Shown here piece by piece: positions 11,931 through 23,379 of a stretch of DNA of 62,000 bases. The stretch's first letter is position 1, and each line of letters starts with the position of its first letter. The stretch covers positions 141,938,247 to 142,000,246 of the forward strand of contig NC_081412.1 in assembly GCF_030272615.1 (NCBI RefSeq). Reading direction: 5' to 3'. Under the pieces are notes generated by a model. The model was not told where the DNA came from, made no database searches, and saw nothing but the letters and a program-made list of their open reading frames with translations. The position numbers and the translations under genes were made by a program. The stretch comes from Cryptomeria japonica. Its lineage: Eukaryota; Streptophyta; Pinopsida; Cupressales; Cupressaceae.

Positions 11931-12129
11931 AGTTGTATTGCTCTTTTTAACAACACAAAAAGAAATTTTCTACTCTAACTCTATAGACAAAATAATGTTA
12001 GTAGACATATGGTGGGCTATGCAGCCTAATTTTCTCAGTTACAGGGCTTTGTCTTTTCACAAATAGAGAAAAATCCTGATAAAAACCAGAAATAAATAAA
12101 GACAAAATGTAAAAAACCTAAACTGGCAA

Positions 12130-12850
12130 TGCCAAACTAACTAGTGAGCAATTGCAAGCTGATATATGATCAATTACGAACTAATATAGTATCAATTGTG
12201 AAATATTGTGATAGCAATTGCAAATTGATTTCTGAGAAATTGTGTAGCAATATCAAGTTAATTGCTCATCAGTTAAATGCAAAAAGAAAATTTTAATTTT
12301 AGTTTTTTAATTTTTAAATAAACAACAGTAAAAGACAGAAGATAGAGATTTTATTCTACAATGATGTTATCCCAAATCATATGAGCCATCACATCAATGT
12401 CATCATAACATTTGTATTTGGCAATGAATCAGTGGATGCTTCTATGCTATTTTCTTCAATTTCGCGAAGCTCTATTTCTACTTTTAGGAGTCTTTGGTAT
12501 GCTCTATGCTCTCTCCTATGTTGTCTTGCCCTCCTTGCACCTAATATTTTGAAGGTTACCTTTCTTGCCATTGGATTTGACACATTTTATGCAAAAAACT
12601 AAAAATTTCTAGAATTGAAAGATTTTTTATGGGTTAGGTGTGCAAGATCAACTAATTAAGAAACGACAAATAAAAAATTATTTTTTTCCTTTTTTGAGCA
12701 ATTGCGGATCATTTTAGCAATTGCAATGGATTTTACTATCAATTGCAATGGATTTTGATAGCAAGTGCAGATAAATATTCGCAATTGTGATTTTTTGTCT
12801 AGTCAATTGCGGATTCTTATTTTCTAGGCAGTACGGATCTACAAAATCAA
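12130..12850. repeat. Dispersed short AATTGC-rich repeats
   Basis: Two blocks (about 12145-12265 and 12700-12815) repeat words such as AGCAATTGCAA, ATCAATTGCAATGGATTTT and CAATTGCGGATC. AATTGC with its complement forms the palindrome GCAATTGC. The blocks lie either side of a small basic ORF. Their role is unknown; they may be leader repeats of element C. Confidence 0.6.
12389..12583 (-). CDS. Small Arg-rich ORF in the leader zone of C, unknown
   Basis: A 64-residue minus-strand frame starting at ATG 12583. It is strongly basic at the front (MARKVTFKILGARRARQHRR) and then Glu-rich (EIELREIEENSIEAS), like a short helical or coiled-coil peptide. I recognise no family. It is flanked on both sides by AATTGC repeats and lies downstream of the minus-strand TATA-like site. 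A plus-strand frame over the same bases has less convincing composition. It may be the remains of a leader ORF or chance. Confidence 0.3.
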   Translation of the reverse strand: MSNPMARKVTFKILGARRARQHRREHRAYQRLLKVEIELREIEENSIEASTDSLPNTNVMMTLM

Positions 12851-13196
12851 CCAAAATAGAGAATGAAGGTTAGATCTGTTTCACATCGAGTTGATTGTTT
12901 GAAATTTTATCAAATCCAAGATAATTAGAATAAAAGGATGAATCACAAAATCCTTAACTAATTAAACTGATTTTAAACACAATACAATAAAATAAATGAT
13001 AGAGATAGAAATATTAAACTTAATTAAAACTCTACATTCTCCACTTGTGCTTCCATTGCTCTTTTCCATTATTATTGGTGAAGGTGGCTCTCAGCTATTG
13101 CACTGATTTCCTACATAAGATGGACAATAACTTTGAAGACTGTGATTCTAGAATTTTGGATGCTGTGATTATAGCTTGAAATGAGAAAATGAGGTT

Positions 13197-13206
13197 GAAT
13201 TTATAG
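13197..13206 (-). promoter_or_regulatory. TATA-like site of element C LTR
   Basis: CTATAAATTC on the minus strand, about 200 nt before B's insertion point when read back towards the LTR start at 21701 (about 830 nt in the joined LTR). The position suits the U3/R border of a gypsy LTR. Confidence 0.5.
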
Positions 13207-13413
13207 ATTTTCAATAGAAAGGAGGTGAGAATTTGAACTCAAGTGTTGATTGATAGACAACTAAAATTGATTGATTTGTTAACTCATTAGATTCAGGAGT
13301 CAACTAAATTAATTAACCAGTAGACTAAATAGACTAGCTAGTTGACAGACTTGATGAATCAGATGACTGAATTGATTGGAGAGATAAGTGGATTAATTGA
13401 TCAGTCATAAAAG

Positions 13414-14946
13414 TGTTGACAATATAGCATTATAACAGACAATGAAAAATTGTTGGCATTTCAATAAGGATATTGAGAAAGTTGTTGATGATTATGGATA
13501 TAACTAATTAAGGATGTTTACTGTCTTGATATTATTATTTTGTCATTGATGTCAAGAAATTGATTTTCTAATTCAGTATGATGTTTCCATATCTTGAGAA
13601 GTATAATTTGAAGAATATAAAGATGTTGGTAAAAGACACAGAAAGAATATGATAAATAAGGGGATGAATAAGGTATTCAATGGGCAACTATTACAGAGTA
13701 AGACAATGATGAGATCATGATGTTTAGATTGGTTTAACATCATACATATGTTGTAAATTGTAAGGATAATACTATACTATGTTACCAAGCAAAGAACCTA
13801 GTCGGTAAACCCTAAGGAACCTAGTTGGTAAACCCTAAGGTTATCACTATCAGTTAATGAAGGTGGAATGTCTATCGAGTGAAGTTTAGTATTTACTGAG
13901 TTATAACTGAGTTGTAACTGAGCTATAATAGAATGCATTAAATGGTTACATGCATTATTTAATGAAGGAAGCTGATGAGCTAGAACTGATTAAATGATTG
14001 GTATGTCATTACTAAATCTATGGCAAAGGAAAGTCGGCATGAAGATCTACAACATATATTGAACCGCGATACCCTGGCACAAGTTCCAAGAAATATGTGC
14101 AAGTTCCCAGGCGAGGTAAAAGATTTTCAGATCGAAAGATACATTGAACCTGGACAAGATTGAAGATCTGATGGCTATGATTGATCATGGGAAATGTGAT
14201 CAAGGAGATTAAGCGGTTAGCTAATTGTTTATAAATAGGAAACTATTGATAAACAATGTATGCGGGCAAGTGTATGCACAAGGATGCTACATAGTGATTA
14301 CCGAACACAGAAGCTTGAAGACCTATTTGAATAACAGAGTATAGAAGCCCAACAGATGGACAAGATTAGTTCTATGCCTATATTGTATTGAACAAATAAG
14401 AATCTTCTTTAGCATTTTAGATGTGAAGTTGCAAATAGATTTTTATTACTGTTATTTTGTGAAAGTGACAGAAAATCTCTTAATTGAGTGGACTTAATAG
14501 TCTTATATGTAAAACCCTCTAGCAAGGTGACATTCTGATTGAGTGTTTGAAATCCTTTAACAAGGTCACTTCTAATAAGGTGAAGATCCTAACAGATCTG
14601 AGGGAAATCCCTTAACCAGGTCACATCTAGAAATGTGTTTGTAATCTTTAACAGGATTTGCTTTTAACCGAGCATACTCTAGAAGAGTATATTTCTTAGT
14701 GGGTCCGAAATCCCACAATGGTTTTTCCCTATTTGGGTTTCCACATTAAATTTGGTGTTATGAGGTTTATGATGTTTATATGCTTTTGAGTTTGCATGAT
14801 TAACAGTTTTTGTTATATTACTAAAGTATATGTTACTAAGGTTGAATCTGATGTTTTTATGGAAGATTAGGTTTGTATGATTCACACCCCCCCTATCATC
14901 TTATTGGCTATTGGATCTGTACTTACATTTAGTATTAGAACTATCA
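13414..14946 (+). repeat. 5' LTR of element B
   Basis: 1,533 bp, TG...CA. TATAAATAG at 14230-14238 is the likely promoter. The box shared with A and H (CCCACAATGGTTTTTCCC...) is at 14712-14751. A 23-bp tandem duplication (13795-13817 and 13818-13840) is present here but single in the 3' LTR. Confidence 0.95.
14230..14238 (+). promoter_or_regulatory. TATA box in B 5' LTR
   Basis: TATAAATAG, matched by the same motif at 20368-20376 in the 3' LTR. It would set the start of the genomic RNA. Confidence 0.7.
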
Positions 14947-14948
14947 AT

Positions 14949-14960
14949 TGGTATCAAAGC
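14949..14960 (+). promoter_or_regulatory. Primer-binding site of element B
   Basis: TGGTATCAAAGC, two bases after the LTR end. It differs by one base from the initiator-Met complement TGGTATCAGAGC. Confidence 0.9.
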
Positions 14961-15010
14961 TTTGGACTCTAGAAGAAAAGTTTAAAGGCACTTGAGTTAA
15001 AGATCCAAAG

Positions 15011-18000
15011 ATGTATAAGAGGGATGCACCAAAGCTGAACAAGTCAAGTTTCTCTACATGGCAGAAAATGATGAAGCTGCATGTATCAGGAGTTGGAGAA
15101 TATGATGTATACTATCTGGAGAATGATTTTGTTACATCGAGCACCTATCCATTGACTATGGAAGAGATAAAGGCAAAGCAATAACATATTTAAGCAATGA
15201 TTGAAATAACATCTGCATTGACCGATTCAGAGTTTAATGATCTAGAAGGTTGCAATGATGCAAAGGCAATGTGGGATAAGCTCATATCAGTGTATGGAGG
15301 AGATGAACATGTTCAAAGAGAAAAAGTAGATAGTCTAAGAGGACAAATTGAATCTATGAGGATGATTGAAGGTGAGAACATAACTCAGTACAGTACAAGA
15401 CTAAAGGAGATTGTCAATCAAATCAAAGGAGTAGGTGGAACTATTGAAGAAAAGGATATAACAAGTAAGTTGTTAAGAACCCTTCTACCGGCTTATGCAA
15501 TCCAAGTCTCTGTAATCAATGAATTGAGGTCTGTACCTAATATGCCAGTTTCTTTAGATGCTACTATTGGTAAGCTACATGCATTTGAATTAAGTAACTT
15601 TGATAACAGTGGATCTTCGATAAATAAAGTTGAGTCTGCATTTAGTTCTTTTCATCTTGATGAATCTAATGATTTCAATGAAAGAAAGTATAAGTACTCT
15701 TAAGGAGATCACAGTGGAGCAAGTGAAATATTTTGTAAGAACATGGAAGAAGTACACAAACTGTATGAGGAAATTAGAAAGCAAGAAGAGTTTGAAGCAC
15801 TATTAGCCAAAAGGTTACCGAGAGGCAAAGGTAAGTATAAAGGAAAACTACCTTCGAAATGTTTCAATTGTGATAAGATAGGACATATAGCTTCTAACTA
15901 TCCTGACAAAGATTCTACTAAAAAGAGAGATTACCAAGATGATAGACAGAAAGATAATCATTATAGAGGACACAGAGACTTTAGAACAAGAGATAGAAAG
16001 ACATGTTTAATAGCTGATGAGGAATCCAATGATGATGAATTAGATGAAACTGATATAGAGGAAGTAGTTTATGTGGCTATGAAAGATGGATCAGATGAAG
16101 AAAGGTATGAAGAAAAAGCCCTAACATCTCACATAAACACTAATGATTCTTGGATCATAGATAGTAGATGTTCACATCATATGATAGGAGATAAACACAA
16201 GTTTGTTATATTAGAAGATTATGATGGAGGCCATGTTAGATTTAGTAATGATGCACCATGTCCACTAAAAGGTAAAGGATCTATAACACTTCTTGACAAT
16301 GCAAGATGCAATGATGTTTATTGGGTTGAAGGTTTGAAATACAATTTGTTGAGTGTAGCATAGCTAAACAACACAGGTTACTGAATAGAATTTCAGAAAG
16401 GAATTGTCAAAGTTCATGACAAGAATGGAAAGTTAGTTGCTACCGGGACACAAACAAAAGGTAACACATTTCACCTTGACTCAACTCTTAACAAGTGTTT
16501 GTATGCAAAGATAGATGATACCTGGTTATGGCATAAAAGGTTTTGTCATGTAAATTTTGATAATCTGATCAAAATAAGCAAGAAGCACCAAGTAAGAGGT
16601 CTATTGAGTCTTGAAAAACCTGAGAATGTTATGTGCCAAGGATGCCAAATGGGTAAGATGTCAAGATCAAGCTTTACAAGTAAGTCTTACACTTCTAAGG
16701 GAATTTTAGATCTAGTGCACACTGATCTTTGTGGTCCCATGAAAGTTCAAAGTTATTATGGTGATAAATATTTCATATTATTTGTGGATGACTATTCAAG
16801 GATGATGTCAGTAATGTTTTTAAAAGATAAATTAGAAGCTTTTCAAATGTTTAAATGGTACAAGGCAAGAGTTGAAAATGAAACAGGAAGACAACTGAAA
16901 TGTCTTAGATCAGATAGACGAGGAGAGTTCACATTTGATGAATTCAACTTATTCTGCAATGATCATGGTATTAAAAGACAAGTCTCTGCATGGAGAACTC
17001 CACAACAGAATGGAATAGCTAAGAGAAGAAACAGATCTATTGTGGATTGTGCTAGAACATTGATGATTGAAAAGAAGGTGCCACAAACATTTTGGAGAGA
17101 AGCAATAAGCACAACAGTTTACGGCCTGAACCGAGTACAATTGAAGAAAGGTACTTTGAAGACACCATATGAAATCTGGTATGATAAGAAACCTAGTGTA
17201 AGTTATTTTAAAATCTTTGGAAGTAGATGCTATGTTCACAAAGATGATAGAAATGGCAAGTCTGATCAGAAAAGTGAAGAAGGAACATTTCTAGGTTATT
17301 CTTCTAGAAGCAAAGCATTTAAATGTCTGATAAAATCATCTAACAAAATAGTAGAAAGTGCAAATGTGAAAATTGATGAATTTGCAAAAAGAAAGGATGA
17401 AGGAAATTCTAAGGAACCCGAAGACTATGATGAATTTGTCTATGTTCAACTGAGAAGTCTTACCGAGAAGACTGTTGAAGAAAATGAAGAGAATATCCAG
17501 TTACCGAGTGATGAAGAAGATCATACAGAGCCTACCAAGCCTGTATTAGCCAAGTATGTCAGAAGACATCATGCACCAATAAGGATAATCCAATGATGAC
17601 AAGGAACAAACTGAGACAGAACACATGTTTGATATCTAAATTTGAACCGAGAATAGTGAAAGAGGCATTTAACAGTGAAGATTGGATAAATGCTATGACA
17701 AAAGAGATTGATCAAATCAAGAAGATTGACACATGGACACTAATCCCAAGACCAAAGGACAAAAAAGTAATCGGTACAAAGTAGATTTTCAGAAACAAGC
17801 TAAATGAAAAAGGAGAGATCATTCGAAACAAAGCAAGACTAGTTTGCAAAGGTTATGCTCAAGAAGAAGGAATTGATTATGGTGAAACTTTTGCACCTGT
17901 TGCTAGACTTGAAGGAGTAAGAACATTGTTGGCATATGCTGCTTTCAAAAATTTCAAGGTATATCAAATGGATGTTAAATCTACATTTTTTAATGGAATA

Positions 18001-19152
18001 TTAGAAGAAGAAGTTTTTATTGAACAACCTGAAGGATTTGTTGAAGACAATAATAAAGATCAGGTATGTAAATTGAACAAAGCTTTATATGGTTTGAAAC
18101 AAGCACCTAGAGCATGGTATGAAAGATTGCACTCTTATTTGATTAAGATTGGTTTTATAAGGACAAGTGAGAACAACAATATGTACATGAAGAATGATGA
18201 AAATGGAATACTGATCTCAGCCATATTTGTTGATGATATTGTATTTTGTGGAAATGAGATGAGCAAAGAATTTGAGATGTCATTAATTGGTGAGATAAAG
18301 TATTTTATAGGTTTACAAATACTGCAAATGAAAAATGAGATTTTCATTACTCAATCCAAGTACATAAAGGAAATCTTGAAGAAATTTGGAATGGAGGATT
18401 CAAAACTAGTAAGTACTCCTATGACTACCAACTGTAAATTATCAAAGAATGATGAATCTGCATCTATTGATGAGACACTTTACCGATCCATGATTGGAAA
18501 GCTACAATATGTTGTTCACAGCAGACCAGACATAGCACATGCAGTAGGTATAGTTGCAAGATTCTCTGCAGATCCTAAGGAAACACACATGACTGCAATC
18601 AAAAGAATTTTTAGATACTTGAAAGGCACTAAGGATTATGGCTTAGTATATCAAAAAGGAAATGATTTTGATTTAAAAGTTTATACTGATGCTGATTGGG
18701 CAGGCAACATTGATGACAGAAAAAGCACAAGTGGAGGAGCTTTCTTTTTAGGAGAAAGATTAGTGAGTTGGCTTAGCAAGAAACAAGGATGTGTTTCACA
18801 GTCAATAGCAGAAGCTGAATACGTTGCTTCAACATTGAATTGTACCAACATTGCATGGATCAAACAACTATTGGAAGGTATAAATGAGAAAGTTACCAAG
18901 CTAGTAACCATATTCTGTGACAATACTAGTGCCATTAATATTTCAAAGAATCCTATTATGCACTCTAAGACAAAGCACATCTCTATCAAATATCATTATC
19001 TTAGAGAAGAAGCTCAAGAGAAGAAAGTAGTGTTGGAGTATGTTAGCACAAAGGAACAAATAGCAGATGTCTTCACCAAACCACTACCAAGGGACACTTT
19101 TGAATATCTCAGAAGTAAGTTAGGGGTCCTACCCCTATCTTCTACTCACTAA
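15011..19152 (+). pseudogene. Element B gag-pol polyprotein, broken
   Basis: A single frame runs from ATG 15011 to about 17590, then one frameshift leads to a second frame ending at TAA 19150-19152. Nonsense codons include 15182, 15191, 15701, 16361, 16382 and 17782. Parts in order: copia gag (15011-15703); CX2CX4H knuckle with its last Cys changed to Tyr (15860-15901); protease with D-S-R instead of D-S-G (16160-16168); HHCC and integrase core (16499-17100) with the third catalytic residue, Glu, replaced by Lys at 17021-17023; reverse transcriptase with FVDD (about 18225-18240) and the [11 protein letters not shown] motif; and RNase H with TDADWAG (about 18685-18705) followed by the usual VFTKPLP tail. 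H is its closest relative here. Confidence 0.95.
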
Positions 19153-19558
19153 TCGAGTTCGGTGAAAGCATCAATCTGATGACTCTATCAAATATCTTTT
19201 AGGCATTGATGTTGCATTACACACTTTAGGATGTTTTCTAAAGGTGTAATAGGAAATATTACAAGAAACATTATAGGGAACAAGAATTGAAGACAAAATG
19301 CTCTGACCGAGACTGAATTGACACATTATAGCAGGAAATCACTTCATATAGGAAGAAATTATGTTTTAGTCCTTTACTTTTTGGCATTGCTGTCAAAGGC
19401 GGAGAAGACTAATATATAAGGAGAAGAAAACTGAGACGACAGATTGAGAAGACAGAAGAAAAGAGGAGAAGTCTAATGTATGGGGGAGTCCATTTCAGCA
19501 TTTCAGAATCACAGCAATCCGAATCTTTTAAGGTTAAATCAATTGGTTTTGCCATCAA

Positions 19559-19574
19559 TGCCAAAGGGGGAGAT
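19559..19574 (+). promoter_or_regulatory. Polypurine tract of element B
   Basis: TGCCAAAGGGGGAGAT directly before the 3' LTR. A twin motif, GCTGTCAAAGGCGGAG, lies at about 19389-19404. Confidence 0.9.
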
Positions 19575-21083
19575 TGTTGGCAATATAGCATTATAACATA
19601 CAATGAAAGATTGTTGGCATTTCAATAAGGATATTGAGAAAGTTGTTAATGATTATGGATATAACTGATTAAGGATGTTTACTATCTTGATATTATTATT
19701 TTTTCATTGATGTCAAGAAAATGATTTTCTAATTTAGTATGATGTTGCCATATCTTGAGAAGTATGATTTGAAGAATATAAAGATGTTGGTAAAAGACAC
19801 AGAAAGAATATGATAAATAAGGGGATGAATAAGGTATTCAATGGGCAACTATTACTGAGTCAAACAATGATAAGATCATGATGTTTAGATTGTTTTAACA
19901 TCATACATATGTTGTAAATTGTAAGGATAATACTATACTATGTTACCAAGCAAAGAACCTAGTCGGTAAACCCTAAGGTTATCGCTATCGGTTAATGAAG
20001 GCGAAATGTCTACCGAGTGAAGTTTAGTATTTACTGAGTTATAACCAAGTTGTAACTAAGCTATAACAGAATGCATTAAATGGTTACATGTGTTATTTAA
20101 TGAAGGAAGCTGATGAGCTGGAACTGATTAAATGATTGGTATGTCGTTACTGAATCTATGGCAAAGGAAAGTCAGCATGAAGATCTATAGCGTAGATTGA
20201 ACCACAATACCCTGGCACAAGTTCCAAGAAATATGTGCAAGTTCCCAGGTAGGGTAAAATGTTTTTAGATCGGAAGATGCATTGAACCTGGACAAGATTG
20301 AAGATCTGATGGCTATGATTGATCATGGGAAATGTGATCAAGGAGATTAAGCGGTTAGCTAATTTTTTATAAATAGGAAACTGTTGATAAATAATGTAAG
20401 TGGGCAAGTGTATGCACAAGGATGCTACATAGTGATTACCGAGCACAGAAACTTGAAGACCTATTTGAATAATAGAGTATAGAAGCCTAGTAGTTGGACA
20501 AGATTAGTTCTATGTCTAGATTGTATTGAACAAATAAGAATCTACTTTAGCATTTTAGATATGAAGTTGCAGATAGATTTTTATTACTATTATTTTGTGA
20601 AAGTGACAGAAAATATCTTAACCGAGTGGACTTAATAGTCTTATTTGTAAAACCCTCTAGCAAGGTGACATTCTGATTGAGTGTTTGAAATCCTTTAACA
20701 AGGTCACTTCTAACAAGGTGAAGATCCTAACAGATCTGAGGGAAATCCCTTAACCGGGTCACATCTAGCAATGTGTTTGTAATCTTTAATAGGATTTGCT
20801 TTTAACCGAGCATACTCTAGAAGAGTATATTTCTTAGTGGGTCCAAAATCCCACAGTGGTTTTTCCCTATTTGGGTTTCCATGTTAAATCTGGTGTTATG
20901 AGGTTTATGATGTTTATATGCTTTTGAGTTTGCATGATTAACAGTTTTTGTTATATTACTAAAGTATATGTTACTAAGGTTGAATCTGATGTTTTTATGG
21001 AAGATTAAGTTTGTATGATTCAGCCCCCCCTCTCATCTTATTGGCTATTGGATCTGTACTTACATTTAGTATCAGAACTATCA
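19575..21083 (+). repeat. 3' LTR of element B
   Basis: 1,509-bp copy starting TGTTGGCAATATAG, with TATAAATAG at 20368-20376 and the shared box at 20850-20889. It differs from the 5' LTR mainly by transitions and by lacking the 23-bp duplication. Confidence 0.95.
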
Positions 21084-21701
21084 AAAAGGTGATTGAGAGT
21101 AAAATAGAGTGATTGATGAGTTAAGTGAGTTAACTAATTAGATAATCGATTTGATCAATCAGTTCTGATTTTAGCATGTGATGTAGGATTTTGAAATTGA
21201 ATTTGATTTTCATTTTCAATTTCGATTTGAATTTGGACTTTCAAATGCTGAAATGCACATTAAATTAACTAAAATTCAGATTTGGTGAAATATGAATTTG
21301 GAAGAAATGAAATTAATTGGAATTAAGTGAAATTCGAATTTGGGAAAAATGACATGAAATTAGATGGAATTAATTGGAATTAAAATTTGGGGATTGGATT
21401 AATTAAATAATTAATTAAATAATTTAAGTGAAATTATTTAAGCATAGGAAATTGAATTAATTAAATGATAAAGATTATTTAACTAAAGAGAATGTCGCAA
21501 TTAATTAAATAATTTATATTTAATTAATAATTGAGATAGGGTTAATTGATTAAATGATGAAATGATAGAAATTCGATAATTAGAAATGTTAAATATTTTG
21601 ATCAGAATAAATATTTAACTTAATCAAATAATTAAAGAATTATTTAATTAAATAGATGAATAATTAGTTTAGAATTAATGAGACATTTTTAGGTTTCTAC
21701 A
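21084..21701 (-). repeat. Start of the element C 5' LTR (minus strand)
   Basis: Read on the minus strand from 21701, the sequence starts TGTAGAAACCTAAAAATG. This resembles the TGTAGACACATAAATTTG start of the gypsy LTRs at 44680 and 60084, and it is likewise rich in TTAATTAAATA words. It runs to B's insertion point and continues at 13413, reaching the TATA-like site at 13206. The joint with the LTR of D at 21701/21702 is abrupt. The alternative, that this is the U3 of D's own LTR in plus orientation, fits less well because D's other LTR has no matching U3. Confidence 0.5.
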
Positions 21702-22807
21702 CCTCCCACTTGCATTCTCCTACAAAATCCACTTGCATGCCTAAACCCCTTCTATAATATTCTAATCCCTTTTATTTAGCCTAATCCCTCTCATAATCAT
21801 TTGCACATTCTTTAAGAAATAGGTCACTTTTCAAAAACCCCCGAAGTCTTCATAAACCATTAAAGGCTTTGTGTCTTCAACAAGATAACCTCCAAAGTCT
21901 TCCAAACTTGTAAGGATCTTACATAACCATTAATGGATAACTCAACCTTGACCCTTGGTTAGAGACCTTCTCTCTAACTTAACCATCCTTTTAACTCGAG
22001 GGTCTCTTCAAGCATTTATTGCTTTGACAATGGTTATCCTTTAACCCTTGCACAAGGGTTTATCCTTTAGATAAAATCTTTATCCACTAACTCAACCCTA
22101 ACCCAATCCCCTAGGGTAACCATCATGTCCCTTTAGACATTTAATGCCTCTTCTATCTCCTCTCAAGCCTTCTCATGGTGACACTTGTCAACATGAGATT
22201 GGGTTGAAAGTATCACATGGATTAAGGATCATTCAATCCTAGCCCTTGTTAAGAAGATTGAATTTTAACCATCCAATTCCCCATTTCTTCTATAAATAGG
22301 CCTCATTTATCTCATTATCCATCATCCAAGTTTCAGGCATCCAAATTATAGTCTATTTCATCAAGTCTTAAGCTTTTCCTCTCTTTGTTTAATCATAATC
22401 TGTAACATTTAGAATCATTTCATATCATTAGCATAGCATATTCTTGTTAGTATATCATTTTAGAACAACTTAATATGCATATCACAGCATAGTTAGTTTC
22501 ATTATTATAGCATAATATCTCATCTTAGCAAGCTTTGTTAATCATCCTATAGATCTTAGTTTCTTTGCATATATATCATCTTATCACACATCACTCATTC
22601 TTGGAGTTGGTATTCCAATGGTCAGTTTCTCAATGATCTGAGAGCAACCATGACTTGAGGAATCCTATGAGATAAAGAACAATGAAATTATTTGAGAGGG
22701 TGGTACATGTAACTTGTTTTATTTGTTAGATCCTCTGTATGTAATGTTTCATTGGTATACTTGTTTTGTTATGCTCTTAATGGACTAACCCTTCTTTCAA
22801 GTATACA
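21702..22807 (+). repeat. 5' LTR of element D (U3 start missing)
   Basis: Closely matches 45020-46063 and the complement of I (58962-59740): landmarks CACTTGCATGCCTAAACCCC, AAGGCTTTGTG, CTCATGGTGACACTTGTCAA, TATAAATAGG (22291-22300) and a GCATAGCATATTC-rich tail. It ends GTATACA at 22807. The upstream U3 part seen in the other two LTRs is replaced by element C sequence. Confidence 0.85.
22291..22300 (+). promoter_or_regulatory. TATA box in D 5' LTR
   Basis: TATAAATAGG, conserved in the 3' LTR (45562) and, inverted and slightly changed, in LTR I (59225-59232). Confidence 0.7.
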
Positions 22808-22811
22808 TTTT

Positions 22812-22829
22812 TGGCTCCCACCATGGGGC
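22812..22829 (+). promoter_or_regulatory. Primer-binding site of element D
   Basis: TGGCTCCCACCATGGGGC, four bases after the LTR end. It resembles gypsy primer sites of the TGGCGCCCACCGTGGGGC type with CpG-type losses. The matching tRNA is not assigned. Confidence 0.75.
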
Positions 22830-22899
22830 ACTTTGTCCCTTTATTTCTAATCCTTTTGTGAAGTTTTGCAACATTTTCAAAAAGTTGAATAATCAGAAG

Positions 22900-23175
22900 C
22901 TTCCTGTCACGTTTTTGATAGAATCAATAAGTTCCTGTCATGTTTTTGATAGACTCAGAAATCAACAAGTTCTTGTCATGTTTTTGACAGACATAGAAAC
23001 TTCCTGACGCAACAAGTTCCTATCATGTTTTTGAGAAACTCAAAAATCAACAAGTTCCTGTCATGTTTTTGATAGAATCAACAAGTTCTTGTCGCGTTTT
23101 GATAGACTCGGAAATCAACAAGCTCATGTCATGTTTTTGATAGACTCGGAAACTTCTTGTCACATTCTTGACGAA
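22900..23175 (+). repeat. Degenerate tandem repeat in D leader
   Basis: About eight copies of a 30-50-bp unit built on AAGTTCCTGTCATGTTTTTG followed by ATAGACTCRGAAA. Units vary in length. No convincing coding frame. Such arrays are common in untranslated leaders of large gypsy elements. Confidence 0.75.
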
Positions 23176-23379
23176 CTTGGTAGGTTCCTTTAACAAATTT
23201 GACAAATTCAAGAATTTCCTGCCATGTATTTGACAAAGAGCCAAATTTTGTAACACCAAGAAGAATGTAGGTTTGTGAGCCCACCATGTTGGACTAATAA
23301 TTCATGGGTTTTACAGGTTCTAATATTGTGTGTAGGTTCTAAAGGAGTTAGATTAGTTTTATTTTACTTTCTTGTTACA

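Larger units (their letters stand above)
7616..13413 (-). mobile_element. Element C: minus-strand gypsy-like retroelement remnant (main part)
   Basis: Right of A the sequence is T-rich to about 7890 and then unremarkable to about 9050. A decayed minus-strand ORF follows (9051-10790), then a leader-like zone (11150-12040) that matches, inverted, the leader of gypsy element D. Next come short AATTGC-rich repeats (12130-12850) and a TATA-like site at 13197-13206. The order on the minus strand is promoter, leader, ORF, as in an LTR element. The 5' LTR continues beyond B to 21701. No pol is visible, and the 3' LTR is outside the window or lost. The class assignment rests mainly on the leader similarity to D. 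Confidence 0.5.
13414..21083 (+). mobile_element. Element B: full-length Ty1/copia retrotransposon
   Basis: LTRs 13414-14946 and 19575-21083 begin TGTTGRCAATATAG and end AACTATCA, with perfect 5-bp target duplications AAAAG at 13409-13413 and 21084-21088. The primer site, gag-pol in the copia order (gag, protease, integrase, reverse transcriptase, RNase H) and purine tract are all present. The copy is dead: nonsense codons, one frameshift and changed catalytic residues. By eye the LTRs differ by several percent, so the insertion is not recent. It sits in the 5' LTR of element C. Confidence 0.97.

Noticed and set aside
12381-12602. Plus-strand frame opposite the Arg-rich mini-ORF
   Set aside because: Cys/Ser/Leu-rich translation with no coding signature; the minus-strand reading fits the orientation of element C better.
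21182-21701. D's 5' LTR starting at TGTAGGATTTTG (21182)
   Set aside because: The sequence from 21182 to 21701 does not match the U3 of D's 3' LTR, while its reverse complement starts like a gypsy LTR and continues into a TATA-bearing sequence left of B. Kept as an alternative only.
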